NCBI RefSeq assembly: GCF_005222205.1
Contig: NZ_CP032347.1
Location: 620,001-684,000, forward strand
Direction: 5' to 3'
Origin: Azospirillum brasilense
Lineage (GTDB): Bacteria; Pseudomonadota; Alphaproteobacteria; Azospirillales; Azospirillaceae
DNA length: 64,000 bases
The position numbers and the translations under genes were made by a program. Below the pieces are notes generated by a model. It saw nothing but the letters and a program-made list of their open reading frames with translations, had not been told where the DNA came from and did no database searches. This document shows, in pieces, positions 8,608 to 18,056 of the stretch (the stretch's first letter is position 1; every line of letters starts with the position of its first letter).

Positions 8608-8638
8608 AGATTATGAGTGCACACATATTGTTGGTCAA
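8608..8638 (-). promoter_or_regulatory. Possible promoter of the iclR-led operon
   Basis: The 140 bp upstream of the IclR start are strikingly AT-rich compared with the surroundings. On the minus strand a TTGACC hexamer (8633-8638) is followed 19 bases later by TAATCT (8608-8613), which is a long but tolerable sigma70-like spacing. Short repeats of ATAGA and an AGAATTCT palindrome lie between this site and the start codon and could be the IclR operator. This is pattern reading only. Confidence 0.3.
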
Positions 8639-8722
8639 ACGAATTGTCTGTCTTTGGCATTGTTTGAAATGCATACCCCCATAGTCATTTTGCACGGCTG
8701 CTCCCCTCCGCATCCCGAACGC

Positions 8723-8754
8723 AAAACGGCCCCGCCGGGAGGGGCGGGGCCGTT
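8723..8754 (-). terminator. Rho-independent terminator of the second Liv operon
   Basis: A 12-bp perfect stem (arms at 8725-8736 and 8743-8754, core acggccccgcc) with a 6-base loop is followed on the minus strand by TTTT. It lies 29 bp past the stop of the iron-type alcohol dehydrogenase gene. This placement suggests the dehydrogenase is the last gene of the transporter operon. Confidence 0.85.
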
Positions 8755-8782
8755 CGGGCCGTACGGTGGTGGCGCTTGCGGA

Positions 8783-9949
8783 TCACCAGGCCAGTTCGAG
8801 GATCTCCCGGACATCGTCCTCCTTGATGACCGGACGCGGGTTGCTGCGGACCATCATGTTCTGCATGGCCCCGGCGGCGATGGCGGCGAAGTGGTCGCGC
8901 GTCACGCCGACCGCCCGCAGGCTGTCCGGTTGCCCCAGGGCGCGCACCAGATCGGCGACCGCCGCCGCCGCGTCGTCGTCCTCCCGCCCCAGCGCCTGCG
9001 CCACCAGCCGTTGGCGGTCGGCGTTCACCGGGTGGTTCCAGCGCAGCACGCTGGGCAGCATGACGCAGGAGCAATGGCCGTGCGGCACGTTGGCGACGGC
9101 GCCGAGCTGGTGGCCGATGCCGTGGCTGGCCCCCCACTCCACCCGGCCCAGCCCGGTCGAGGCCAGCCAGACGCCGAGTTGGCTGTCCAGCCGCGCGTCG
9201 AGATCGTCCGGCCTCTCCCGGTTGGCGGGGAGGGAGCGCGCCAGCATCGCCAGCCCGTGCAGGCACGTCGCGTCGGTGAAGGGCTGGGGCTTGCGGGAAC
9301 AGACCGTCTCCACCGCGTGGTCGACGGCGCGGATACCGGTGGACAGCCACAGCCGCTCCGGCGTGTGGACGGTCACGGCGGGGTCGAGGATGACCACCTG
9401 CCCGCCGATGTGCCGCCCGGTGTAGAGGTCCTTGACCCGGCGGTCCGGGTCGGTGGCCCCGCCCAGGTTGGAGAATTCGGCGCCCGACAGGGTGGTCGGC
9501 ACGATGATCTGGCGCAGCGGCGGGTCCTTCACCGCCGGGACGATGCGGGTTCCGTCCTCGGCGACGCGGATGCGAACGGCGTCGAAGCCGGCGGTGTCGG
9601 TGATGCCCTCGGCCAGCGCGACCAGAGCGACCTTCACCGTGTCCATGGGCGTGCCGCCGCCGACCGTGACGATCAGGTCCGGCTCCAGCCGCCGCACCTC
9701 CGCGGCCAGCGCCAGGACGGAGGCGCGCGGCACATGCTCGACGCAGGAATCGAAGACCCCGGCGCAACGCGCGCCCAGCGCGTCGCGGATGGCGGCGACG
9801 ACGCCTGTGCCTCGGCTCAGCGTCCGGCTTGCCACGATCAGCGCGCGCTGTTTTCCCAGCTTGGCGACGGTTTCCGCCACCGCCTCCGCCGCCGGGCGGC
9901 CGTAGATGACGCGGTCCTGCGCCAGGAACTCGTAGACACCCGACTGCAT
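8783..9949 (-). CDS. Iron-containing alcohol dehydrogenase family protein
   Basis: This 388-residue group III dehydrogenase has an NAD-binding N-domain (VTVGGGTPMDTVK) and a metal-binding C-domain. The segments DHAVETV and GASHGIGHQLGA, with a later VPHGH, supply the Asp and three His ligands of the Fe or Zn ion. Family members oxidise alcohols or reduce maleylacetate or aldehydes; the substrate is not clear. The start at 9947-9949 is preceded by GGAGGAAACC, and in-frame sequence further upstream is a palindromic repeat. It follows livF on the same strand and ends at a terminator, so it is probably part of the transporter operon. Confidence 0.88.
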   Translation of the reverse strand: MQSGVYEFLAQDRVIYGRPAAEAVAETVAKLGKQRALIVASRTLSRGTGVVAAIRDALGARCAGVFDSCVEHVPRASVLALAAEVRRLEPDLIVTVGGGTPMDTVKVALVALAEGITDTAGFDAVRIRVAEDGTRIVPAVKDPPLRQIIVPTTLSGAEFSNLGGATDPDRRVKDLYTGRHIGGQVVILDPAVTVHTPERLWLSTGIRAVDHAVETVCSRKPQPFTDATCLHGLAMLARSLPANRERPDDLDARLDSQLGVWLASTGLGRVEWGASHGIGHQLGAVANVPHGHCSCVMLPSVLRWNHPVNADRQRLVAQALGREDDDAAAAVADLVRALGQPDSLRAVGVTRDHFAAIAAGAMQNMMVRSNPRPVIKEDDVREILELAW

Positions 9950-9990
9950 GGTGGTTTCCTCCCGTCGTTGATTGGTCCGGCATGGGCACA

Positions 9991-10082
9991 CTTGCCCCCA
10001 CCCTAACCCTCCCCCGCTGTGCAGGGGAGGGGACCATTCTCCCTCCCCTGCGTCAGCGGGGGAGGGCCGGGATGGGGGCAAG
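9991..10082. repeat. 92-bp palindromic mosaic repeat
   Basis: The outer ends cttgccccca and tgggggcaag are inverted copies. Inside lie two smaller hairpins, ccctcccccgc/gcaggggaggg and ccctcccctgc/gcgggggaggg, which are also inverted relative to each other. An element with the same architecture occurs at 32886-32980. It fills the gap between livF and the alcohol dehydrogenase gene. It resembles BIME/REP-type elements; it has no coding content. Confidence 0.8.
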
Positions 10083-10094
10083 CGCAGCACCCAC

Positions 10095-10821
<727 letters not shown>

Positions 10822-10829
<8 letters not shown>

Positions 10830-12618
10830 GGACGGCCTCCCCCGGGTGGGTTTCGGTGCCGAGATAGGCGGCGACCACCGCCGGGTCGCGGTACATGCCG
10901 GCCATGCCGCCCTGGTAGATGACCCGCCCGCTGTCCAGCACGACCACGCGGTCGACCAGTTCGTTGAGGAAATCCATGTGGTGCTCGATCAGGATCACGC
11001 CGACACCCCGTTCCTTCAGATGGCGGACCAGCCCGCCCAGCCGTTGCAGTTCGACCTCCGACAGGCCCGCCGCCGGCTCGTCGAGCATGACGAGGCGCGG
11101 GTCGGCGAGGATGACGCGCGACAGCTCGGTCATCCGCTGGTCGCCATAGGGCAGGTCGCGCACCGGCGTGTCGGCCAGATGCGACAGGCCGGCCATGGCG
11201 ATGATGGCGTCGGCGCGGCCCAGCATCGCCGCATCCTCGCGCAGGGCACCCGGCAGGTTCAGCGCCGCCGCCAGCGGGTTCTGCCGGTAGAGCCGGTGCC
11301 CGCCGAGCAGCACGTTCTCGCGCACCGTAAAGGCGGGAACGAGCCGCGGGTCCTGGAAGGTGCGCAGCGCGCCCCGCCGCGCCACCGCGTGGTCGGGCAG
11401 GCCGGTGATGGCGGCGCCGTCGAAGGTCACGCGCCCGTCGCCCGGCCGGTAGATGCCGCTGATGATGTTGACGAGCGTGCTCTTGCCCGACCCGTTCGGC
11501 CCGACGAGGCCGAGGATTTCCCCCGCCCCCACGGTGACCGACGCGTTGTCGAGCGCCCGCAGCCCGAGGAAGCTGATGGAAACCCCCTCCGCGCTCAGCA
11601 GCGGCCCGCTCCCCGATGGTTTCGGTGCGGCGGGCGGCTGGGCGGGCAGCGGCGCCACGTCCTTGGCGAAGCGCGGGCGCGGCAGCAGCAAACCGGCCAG
11701 CCCGCGCGGCAGCAGGACGAAGGACAGCAGCAGGATTAGGCCGTAGACCATGAACTGGTACTCGGCGAAGATCTGGAGCTTCTCCGGCAGGTAGGTGAAG
11801 ACGACGGCGCCCAGCACAGGTCCGGCCAGCGTGCCCAGCCCGCCGACCACCGCCATCACCAGCACCTCCACCGAGCGGTGCAGCCCGAAGGTCTCCGGCC
11901 CGAGATAGCCGACGAGATGGGCGTAGAAGCCCCCTGCCAGCCCGGCCAGCGCGGCGCTGAGCATGTAGGCGTTGCGCTTGGTCCGGGCGCGCGGCACGCC
12001 GATGCTGCCGGCCGCAACCTCGCTGACATGGATGGCGAAGAAGGCACGGCCGAAGGGGCTGGTGACGAAGTTCCGCAGCAGCCACACCACCCCCGCGACC
12101 ACCGCCAGCATGATCTGGAAATAGGCGGTCGGGCCGATGGACCAGCCGAGCAGGGTCAGCGTGCGCAGGCCGGGCGACGGCACGCCGCTCAGCCCCATCA
12201 TGCCGCCGGTGACCGAGGTCCACTCGCGCACCACCTCGTAGAAGATCATGCCGAAGCCGAGCGTCATCATGGCGAGGTAGAACTCGCGCACCCGCCCGGC
12301 GGCGAAGGACAGCAGCCAGCCGCTCACCGCCCCCATCGCCACCCCGGCCAGCAGGGTCAGCGGCAGCGGAAGGCCGAAGTTCTTCATCAGCAGGGCGGAG
12401 CCGTAGGCGCCGATGCCGAGAAAGCCGGCGTGGCCCAGCGATATCTGACCGGCGACGCCGGTCAGCAGGTTGATGCTCTGGGCCAGCAGGACGTTGACGA
12501 GAAGGAAGGACCAGATCTGCACGGTGGCGCCGCTGACGAACTCCGCGGCGACGCCCAGCGCCACCAGCAGGGCCGCGACCACCGGGGTCCGGGTGAGGAA
12601 GGAGAGGAGATTCCGCAT
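10822..12618 (-). CDS. LivM permease-LivG ATPase fusion protein (second system)
   Basis: This 598-residue protein is organised like the product of the 683-2386 gene: a membrane permease part (about residues 1-310, with VNVLLAQSINLLTGVAGQIS and SLGHAGFLGIGAYGSALL) and an ABC ATPase part (about 350-598). Walker A is GPNGSGKST and Walker B is LVMLDEP, and the signature is again loose (PYGDQRM). A Pro/Ala-rich linker (PLPAQPPAAPKPSGSG) joins them. It lies 9 bp after livH. The two fusions are clearly different in sequence, so this is not a recent tandem duplication. Confidence 0.92.
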
Positions 12619-12627
12619 GGCTGGCCC

Positions 12628-13512
12628 TTACACCTTCGTGAATTCCTTGCGGCCGAACAGGCCCTGCGGGCGGATGGCGAGGATCACCATCAGGATGGCG
12701 AAGGCCATGCCGTGTTCGGCGGCGGTGGAGACGTAGCCGCCGACCAGCTTTTCGATGACGCCGAGAGCGATGCCGCCGACCAGGGCACCGGCGGTGTTGC
12801 CCATGCCGCCGAAGACCGCGGCGACGAAGCCCAGCACCATCAGGTTGAAGCCGAAGCTGGGATCGACGGTGCCGGTGATCTGCGCCACCATCACCCCGGC
12901 GATGCCGGCCAGCACGCCGCTGGCGACGAAGGACAGCACGATCACCCGGCGCACCGGGATGCCGGCCAGCGCCGCCGCGTCGGCGTCGTGCGACACCGCC
13001 CGCACCGCGCGGCCCCAGGCCGAGCGGCGCAGGAACAGCTCCATCGCCACCATCAGGGAGAGCGACAAAGCGAGCACGGCGAGATACTGCGACGACACCT
13101 GGACCCCGGCGACGTCCACCGAATCCAGGCTGTCAAAGACCAGCGACGGGAAAGCGATGGCCTGCGATCCGAAGACGCTGGAGACGAAGCCCTGGAGGAA
13201 GATGCCGAGCCCCAGCGTGGACACCACCCAGCCCATGCTGTCGCCGGACTTCAGCAGCGGGCGGATGGCGATCCGCTCCGCCACCACCATCAGCCCGCCG
13301 GCCAGCAGGATGCCCAGCGGCACGGCGATGGCCGCGGGCATCCCGGCGCCCAGCATCGCCACCGTCGCCACCGAGGCGGTCATCAGCAGCGAGCCCTGGC
13401 CGAAATTCAGCGTCCGCGTGGTCCAGAAGGTCAGCGACAGCCCCATGGCGATGAGCGCGTAGACCGCGCCGACACAGACGCCGGCGAAAACGAGTTGCAG
13501 CACGAAATGCAT
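12628..13512 (-). CDS. livH: Liv-type ABC transporter permease LivH (second system)
   Basis: This 294-residue membrane protein has the LivH pattern: MHFVLQLVFAGVCVGAVYAL at the N-terminus, SLTFWTTRTLNFGQGSL, the cytoplasmic loop RAVSHDADAAALAGIPVRR, and GFVAAVFGGMGNTAGALVGG near the end. The ATG at 13510-13512 follows an AAAGGACG ribosome-binding sequence. The same frame is open far into the binding-protein gene, but that part is antisense artefact. A repeat-filled gap of 173 bp separates it from the binding-protein gene. Confidence 0.92.
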   Translation of the reverse strand: MHFVLQLVFAGVCVGAVYALIAMGLSLTFWTTRTLNFGQGSLLMTASVATVAMLGAGMPAAIAVPLGILLAGGLMVVAERIAIRPLLKSGDSMGWVVSTLGLGIFLQGFVSSVFGSQAIAFPSLVFDSLDSVDVAGVQVSSQYLAVLALSLSLMVAMELFLRRSAWGRAVRAVSHDADAAALAGIPVRRVIVLSFVASGVLAGIAGVMVAQITGTVDPSFGFNLMVLGFVAAVFGGMGNTAGALVGGIALGVIEKLVGGYVSTAAEHGMAFAILMVILAIRPQGLFGRKEFTKV

Positions 13513-13530
13513 GGCGTCGTCCTTTCTCAC

Positions 13531-13678
13531 CCCACTCCCGCCCCGGGGGAGGGAGGGGACCCACGAAGTGGGGAGGGTGAGGGTCGTCGGGCGTGGTACG
13601 GACTCCATGCCCCGATCACCCCTCCCCCTTCCCACCGCTTCGCGGCGGGCCCCTTCCCTCTCCCGGGACGGGAGAGGG
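13531..13678. repeat. Hairpin-rich intergenic repeat between binding-protein and livH genes
   Basis: This gap contains several C-rich/G-rich hairpins. The clearest is ccctctcccg/cgggagaggg with a gga loop at 13656-13678, directly after the binding-protein stop. A second, imperfect one lies around 13531-13577. The motif is the same as the hairpin at 3290-3312 and sits in the same position within the operon. No open frame or RNA gene was recognised in it. Confidence 0.7.
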
Positions 13679-13685
13679 CACCCCG

Positions 13686-14897
13686 TCAGTTCTTGACGAT
13701 CGTCAGCCCGATCTTGTCGCCGGTCTTCACATACTCGAAGATCGCGACATCCTCCGGCGCGATGGCGTGGTGCTTGGTGGCGGAGAAGGAATAGGTGGCG
13801 TTCACCCCGCGCAGGCCCTGGATTCCCTCGATGGCCGTCGCAATGGCCTTGGGATCGGTGGAGTTGGCGCGCTTGATGCCCTCGAACAGCACGTCGGCGG
13901 CGTCGTAGGCGTTGCTGACCGACAGCGACATGAAGATCTGCGGGCGCTGCGGGTCGTTGCCCCACCAGCGGTCGGTGCCGTACTTGGCCTTGTAGGCGTC
14001 GGCGAAGCCCTGGGCCGCCGGATTCAACGTCTCCTCGCCGAACACGTAGACCATCGAACCGCGCGTGCCGGTCACCAGATCCCCGGCGGCCTCCTGGTAG
14101 GGGATCGACAGGGCGCCGTTGGAGGCGACCAGCGGCACGTTGAAATTCAGCCGCGCCATGGTGCGGCGGATCACCGCCAGATCGGCGCCCAGCCCGACGC
14201 AGACCACCACGTCGGCCCCGGCCCGCTGGAGGCGGGCGATCTGCGCCGTCACGTCCTGGGCACGCTGGTTGTAGGTTTCCGTCGCCACGACGGCACCGCC
14301 CGCCGCCTTCAGCTCCTTGGCGATCATGTCGGCGCCGGACACGCCGTAGGCCGTGCTTTCGTGGACCAGCCCCGGCTTCTTGAACTGCTTGGCGACGTAG
14401 CGGCCGAGCACCGTCGACTCGACGTCGTTCTGAAGCGCGAAGGAGAAGACGTTCGGGCGCGGCTTGCCGCCGTCCGGGTAGGTGACGGTCGGGGTCTGCG
14501 CCACCGGGTTCATGTAGGGGCGCCCGTCGGCGGCGGCCATCTCGATCACCGCCAGCGTCGGGCCGCTGCCCGCCGGGCCGATGATGGCGACCAGTTCCTT
14601 GTTGTCGAGCAGCCGGCGCATGTTCTGCACCGCGCGGTCGGGCACGAGTTGGTCGTCGAGCAGCATCGCCAGCTCGACCTTCTTCCCGTTGATGCCGCCC
14701 TTGGCGTTCCACTTCTCGATGGCGAGTTCGACGCCGCGCCGCCCGCCCTCGCCATACTCGTTGTAGGGGCCGGTCAGGGCCGAGGTCATGCCGATCTTGA
14801 TGGTGTCCTGAGCGGCGGCGGACCCGGCGGACAGGGCGAGAGCCGAGGTCAGCGTGACGGCGGCCCCGAGCAAGCGGATGACGGAACGACGGTGCAT
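13686..14897 (-). CDS. Periplasmic solute-binding protein of second Liv-type ABC transporter
   Basis: This 403-residue Peripla_BP_6 protein has a signal peptide with cleavage near SAAAQDT, then IKIGMTSALTGPYNEYGEGG and VELAIEKWNAKGGINGKK, typical of LivK-like proteins. The ATG at 14895-14897 is preceded by AAGGGAGGG. It is the first gene of the minus operon and diverges from the 2-oxoacid dehydrogenase operon. A dyad operator-like sequence lies about 50 bp before its start. The ligand is unknown but is probably the substrate degraded by the divergent operon. Confidence 0.9.
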   Translation of the reverse strand: MHRRSVIRLLGAAVTLTSALALSAGSAAAQDTIKIGMTSALTGPYNEYGEGGRRGVELAIEKWNAKGGINGKKVELAMLLDDQLVPDRAVQNMRRLLDNKELVAIIGPAGSGPTLAVIEMAAADGRPYMNPVAQTPTVTYPDGGKPRPNVFSFALQNDVESTVLGRYVAKQFKKPGLVHESTAYGVSGADMIAKELKAAGGAVVATETYNQRAQDVTAQIARLQRAGADVVVCVGLGADLAVIRRTMARLNFNVPLVASNGALSIPYQEAAGDLVTGTRGSMVYVFGEETLNPAAQGFADAYKAKYGTDRWWGNDPQRPQIFMSLSVSNAYDAADVLFEGIKRANSTDPKAIATAIEGIQGLRGVNATYSFSATKHHAIAPEDVAIFEYVKTGDKIGLTIVKN

Positions 14898-14946
14898 GGC
14901 GCTTTTCCCTCCCTTATGCGGCGGAGCGTGCTGCCTCGCCTTTTTG

Positions 14947-14971
14947 AATGAACCATGAGTCATTTTTCATT
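14947..14971. promoter_or_regulatory. Palindromic operator candidate 1 (TetR-type) upstream of the Liv binding-protein gene
   Basis: This is a 25-bp dyad centred at 14959. Its half-site reads AATGAA, two bases, ATGA, and the mirror half TCAT, two bases, TTCATT. It matches the dyad at 15138-15158 in 20 of 24 aligned bases with identical spacing. Each copy sits before one of the two divergent operons. The TetR gene at 23670-24326 in the plus operon is the natural candidate for the binding protein. Confidence 0.7.
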
Positions 14972-15021
14972 GAGAATGTAACGCGCGCCAACTGTCAGCG
15001 CAACGGTGTATTTGAGGCTGC

Positions 15022-15116
15022 CCCCTTTCCCGCCCCGGAAGAGGAAGCCCGCGGAGGCGGGCGGGAGAGGGTCACCAGATGTGCCGTCGTCCCACCCAGC
15101 AGGAGGGAGCGGGAAT
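15022..15116. repeat. GC-rich palindromic repeat inside the divergent promoter region
   Basis: This segment lies between the two operator candidates. It contains gcccgc-ggag-gcgggc (15047-15062) nested in a wider ccctttcccgcc/ggcgggagaggg symmetry. It resembles the hairpin family found at 3290, 13531 and 32886. The rest of the 351-bp intergenic region holds only the two operator dyads and promoter-like sequence; no small gene is evident. Confidence 0.55.
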
Positions 15117-15137
15117 GGGGCAAACAGACCGCTTGAC

Positions 15138-15158
15138 TGAAACATGAATCATCATTCA
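15138..15158. promoter_or_regulatory. Palindromic operator candidate 2 (TetR-type) upstream of the E1 alpha gene
   Basis: The dyad is centred at 15148 with half-sites TGAA, two bases, ATGA and the mirror image TCAT, two bases, TTCA. It lies about 90 bp before the E1 alpha start and abuts a TTGACT hexamer (15133-15138) that could be a -35 element. It repeats the dyad at 14947-14971. Binding here would block transcription of the degradative operon. Confidence 0.7.
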
Positions 15159-15248
15159 TTGTTTGGCTGACCAACGGAGCATCGACTCCGCACCGCGCCT
15201 TCCCACACACACCGGCGGGGCGCGGAAGAAACGCGAAGGGAGGCATCC

Positions 15249-16262
15249 ATGCCGTCATCCGCCGCTCAGGCAGATTCGATTCCGGCCAACTCAATCCCAA
15301 CCGACCGGCGGCTGGCGCTCCACCGCACCATGCAGACGATCCGGGCGACCGAAACCACCCTGTCCCGGCTGTTCGCCGACGGCGAGATCCCCGGCTTCAT
15401 CCACCTCAGCGTCGGGCAGGAGGCGGTGGCCGCCGGGGTCGTCGGCGCGCTCGGGCCGCAGGACAGCTTCGCCACCACCCACCGCGGCCATGGCCATGTG
15501 CTCGCCCGCGGCGTGAGGCTCGACCTCTTCTTCAAGGAGATCATGGGGCGGGCCGGCGGCATCTGCGGCGGGCGCGGCGGCTCCATGCACGTCGCCGACC
15601 TGTCGCTCGGCGTGCTGGGGGCCAACGGCATCGTCGGGGCCGGGCTGCCGCTCGCCACCGGGAGCGCGCTCGCCCACCAGACGCGGCGCACCGGCGGCGT
15701 GGCGGTCGCCTTCTTCGGCGACGGCGCCATGGCCGAGGGCGCCCTGCACGAGTGCCTGAACATGGCGGCGCTGTGGAAGCTGCCGATGGTCTTCGTCTGC
15801 GAGAACAACGGCTGGTCGGAATTCTCGCCGACCTCCACTCAGTTCGCCGCGACGCTGGACAAGCTGGGCGCGGCCTTCGGCGTGCCGCACCGCCGGGTGG
15901 ACGGCAACGACGTGGCCGCGGTGGCCGAAGCCGCCGCCGAGGTGGTGGAGGCCGCCCGCGGTGGCGGTCCGCGCATCCTGGAATGCCTGACCACCCGCTG
16001 GCACGGCCATTTCGAAGGCGATCCGCAGCGCTACCGCAACGCCGACGAGATCGCCGGCCTGCCGCAGAACGACCCGCTGCGCCGCTCCGCCGAGGCGCTG
16101 CTCGCCGCCGGTGTCGAGGAATCGGCGCTCGCCGCCCTCGTCGACGCGGTGGACGCCGATATCCGCGACGCACTGGAGGCCGCCCGTGCCGACGCCCTGC
16201 CCGACGTGGACGCCGCCTTCCGCGATGTCTACACGCCGACCACCCTCACCGCCGGGGCCTGA
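15249..16262 (+). CDS. Thiamine-diphosphate 2-oxoacid dehydrogenase E1 component, alpha subunit (AcoA/PdhA-like)
   Basis: This 337-residue E1 alpha subunit shows the ThDP motif GDGAMAEG, ending about 27 residues later in ENNGW, and THRGHGHVLARG of the active-site region. With E1 beta it decarboxylates a 2-oxoacid and passes the acyl group to lipoyl-E2. The form with a separate E2 and closely linked genes resembles acetoin dehydrogenase (aco) systems, but the other genes here (ligase, acyl-CoA dehydrogenase) argue for a different oxoacid. It is the first gene of the operon and has a GGGAGGC ribosome-binding sequence. Confidence 0.88.
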   Translation: MPSSAAQADSIPANSIPTDRRLALHRTMQTIRATETTLSRLFADGEIPGFIHLSVGQEAVAAGVVGALGPQDSFATTHRGHGHVLARGVRLDLFFKEIMGRAGGICGGRGGSMHVADLSLGVLGANGIVGAGLPLATGSALAHQTRRTGGVAVAFFGDGAMAEGALHECLNMAALWKLPMVFVCENNGWSEFSPTSTQFAATLDKLGAAFGVPHRRVDGNDVAAVAEAAAEVVEAARGGGPRILECLTTRWHGHFEGDPQRYRNADEIAGLPQNDPLRRSAEALLAAGVEESALAALVDAVDADIRDALEAARADALPDVDAAFRDVYTPTTLTAGA

Positions 16263-16268
16263 CCATCG

Positions 16269-17243
16269 ATGCCGAAGCCTTTGCGCTATGTGAACGCCGT
16301 CGCCCAGGCCCTCAACGACGCGATGGCCGCCGATCCCGCCGTGATGCTGATGGGCGAGGACGTGGCCGCCGCCGGGGGGCCGTTCAAGGCGACCCGCGGC
16401 CTGCTCGACGCCCACGGGCCGGAGCGTGTGCGCGACACGCCGATCTCCGAGGCCTCCCTGGTCGGCGCCGCCGTCGGGGCGGCACTGACCGGCATGAAGC
16501 CGGTGGTCGAGATCATGTTCATGGATTTCGTGACGCTGGCGATGGACGCCGTGGTCAATCAGGCCGCCAAGGCCCGCTTCATGTTCGGCGGACAATGCAG
16601 CGTGCCGATGGTGCTGCGCACGCCGCACGGCGGCGGGCTGAACGCCGGGCCGCAGCATTCGCAGTGCCTGGAGGCGTGGTTCGCCCACATCCCCGGCCTG
16701 CGCGTCGTCTGCCCGGCCACCGTCGCCGACGCCTACAGCCTGCTGCGCGCCGCCATCGAGGCGCCGGACCCGGTGGTCGTCGTCGAGAACAAGGCGCTCT
16801 ATGCACTCCAGGGCGACATCGACGTGACCGCCCCGCGCGAGGTCGGCAAGGCGCGCATCGACCGGGCGGGCCGCGACGCCACCATCGTCACCTACGGCGC
16901 CACCCTCTACGCCGCCCGCGCCGCCGCCGACCGGCTGGCCGCCGAGGGCATCGAGGCGGAAATCGTCGATCTGCGCTGGATTCAGCCCTGGGACGAGGAG
17001 GCCGTCTTCGCCTCCGTCGCCAAGACCCACCGGGTGGTGATCGCGCACGAGGCGGTGCAGGCCTTCGGCGTCGGGGCGGAGATCGCCGCGCGCATCGCGT
17101 CGGACGCCTTCGACGACCTCGACGCCCCGGTGCTGCGGGTCGGCGCGCCCTTCATGCCCATCGCCTTCGCCAAGACCCTCGAAGCGGCCTATCTGCCCGA
17201 CGCCGACCGGATCGTCGCGGCGGTCAAGAGCACGCTCGCCTGA
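16269..17243 (+). CDS. 2-oxoacid dehydrogenase E1 component, beta subunit (AcoB/PdhB-like)
   Basis: This 324-residue transketolase-like beta subunit contains VMLMGEDVA, PISEASLVGAAVGAALTGMK and the C-terminal transketolase domain ending in DADRIVAAVKSTLA. It forms the heterotetrameric E1 with the upstream alpha subunit, 6 bp away. It has normal family length (about 325 residues). The substrate is not deducible. The adjacent E2 gene lies two genes downstream, with a crotonase gene inserted between them. Confidence 0.9.
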   Translation: MPKPLRYVNAVAQALNDAMAADPAVMLMGEDVAAAGGPFKATRGLLDAHGPERVRDTPISEASLVGAAVGAALTGMKPVVEIMFMDFVTLAMDAVVNQAAKARFMFGGQCSVPMVLRTPHGGGLNAGPQHSQCLEAWFAHIPGLRVVCPATVADAYSLLRAAIEAPDPVVVVENKALYALQGDIDVTAPREVGKARIDRAGRDATIVTYGATLYAARAAADRLAAEGIEAEIVDLRWIQPWDEEAVFASVAKTHRVVIAHEAVQAFGVGAEIAARIASDAFDDLDAPVLRVGAPFMPIAFAKTLEAAYLPDADRIVAAVKSTLA

Positions 17244-17267
17244 ACGTCCCACGGGAGGACCAGCATC

Positions 17268-18056
17268 ATGACGGACGAACGCCCCATCCTCACCAGCCGC
17301 GACGGCGCCGTGGGCCTGATCACCATCAACCGCCCGACGACCCTCAACGCGCTCGACGTGCCGACCCTGCTGGAGCTGGAGCGGGCGCTGGGCGAGCTGG
17401 AGGCCGACGACGGCGTCCATGTCATCGTCGTCACCGGGGCCGGCGAGCGCGCCTTCGTGGCCGGCGGCGACATCGCCGACCTCGACAGCCGCCAGGGCCT
17501 CGCCCACTATCTCGACTTCGCGGAGGTCGTGCACCGGGTGTTCCGCCGGTTCGAGACCTGCGACAAGCCGACCATCGCCGCCGTCAACGGCTGGGCGCTC
17601 GGCGGCGGGACGGAGCTGGTGCTGTCGCTCGACATCCGCATCGCCGCCGACAGCGCGAAGTTCGGCCTGCCGGAGATCAACCTCGGCCTGTTCCCCGGCG
17701 CCGGCGGCACCCAGCGCATCCTGCGCCAGATTCCCGCCTGCCGGGCGCGCGAACTGGTCTTCACCGGCGACCAGTTCACCGCCGCAGAGGCGGTTGCCTG
17801 GGGGCTCGTGAATCGCGCCGTGCCCAAGGCCGATCTGATGGCGGAGGCGATGGCCACCGCCCAGAAGATCGCCGCCAAGTCGCCGCTGATCCTGAAACTG
17901 ACCAAGCGCACGCTGCGCCACGGCGCGGAAATGCCGCTCGGCGCCTCGCTGGCCTATGAACAGGCGATGATCGGGCTGGTGCTCGACAGCCAAGACGCTC
18001 ACGAGGGCTGCCGCGCCTTCCTGGAGAAGCGCAAGGCCGCCTTCACGGGGCAATGA
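17268..18056 (+). CDS. Enoyl-CoA hydratase (crotonase family)
   Basis: This 262-residue enzyme keeps both catalytic glutamates: GGGTELVLSLD (equivalent of Glu144) and FGLPEINLGLFPG (Glu164), plus the oxyanion segments VAGGDIADL and GGTQR. It should hydrate a 2-enoyl-CoA to a 3-hydroxyacyl-CoA. Its position between E1 and E2 genes is unusual and implies a joint pathway. Its stop overlaps the E2 start (ATGA). Compare the crotonase at 4596-5342, which lacks the first Glu. Confidence 0.9.
   Translation: MTDERPILTSRDGAVGLITINRPTTLNALDVPTLLELERALGELEADDGVHVIVVTGAGERAFVAGGDIADLDSRQGLAHYLDFAEVVHRVFRRFETCDKPTIAAVNGWALGGGTELVLSLDIRIAADSAKFGLPEINLGLFPGAGGTQRILRQIPACRARELVFTGDQFTAAEAVAWGLVNRAVPKADLMAEAMATAQKIAAKSPLILKLTKRTLRHGAEMPLGASLAYEQAMIGLVLDSQDAHEGCRAFLEKRKAAFTGQ

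Noticed and set aside
9991..10082. Paired short repeats as the beginning of a CRISPR array
   Set aside because: Repeats are inverted, not direct, no regular spacers exist and no cas genes are present in the window.
11878..13794. Long plus-strand frame opposite the second LivH and LivM-LivG genes
   Set aside because: Antisense artefact of the same type, with no ribosome-binding sequence and no known domain.
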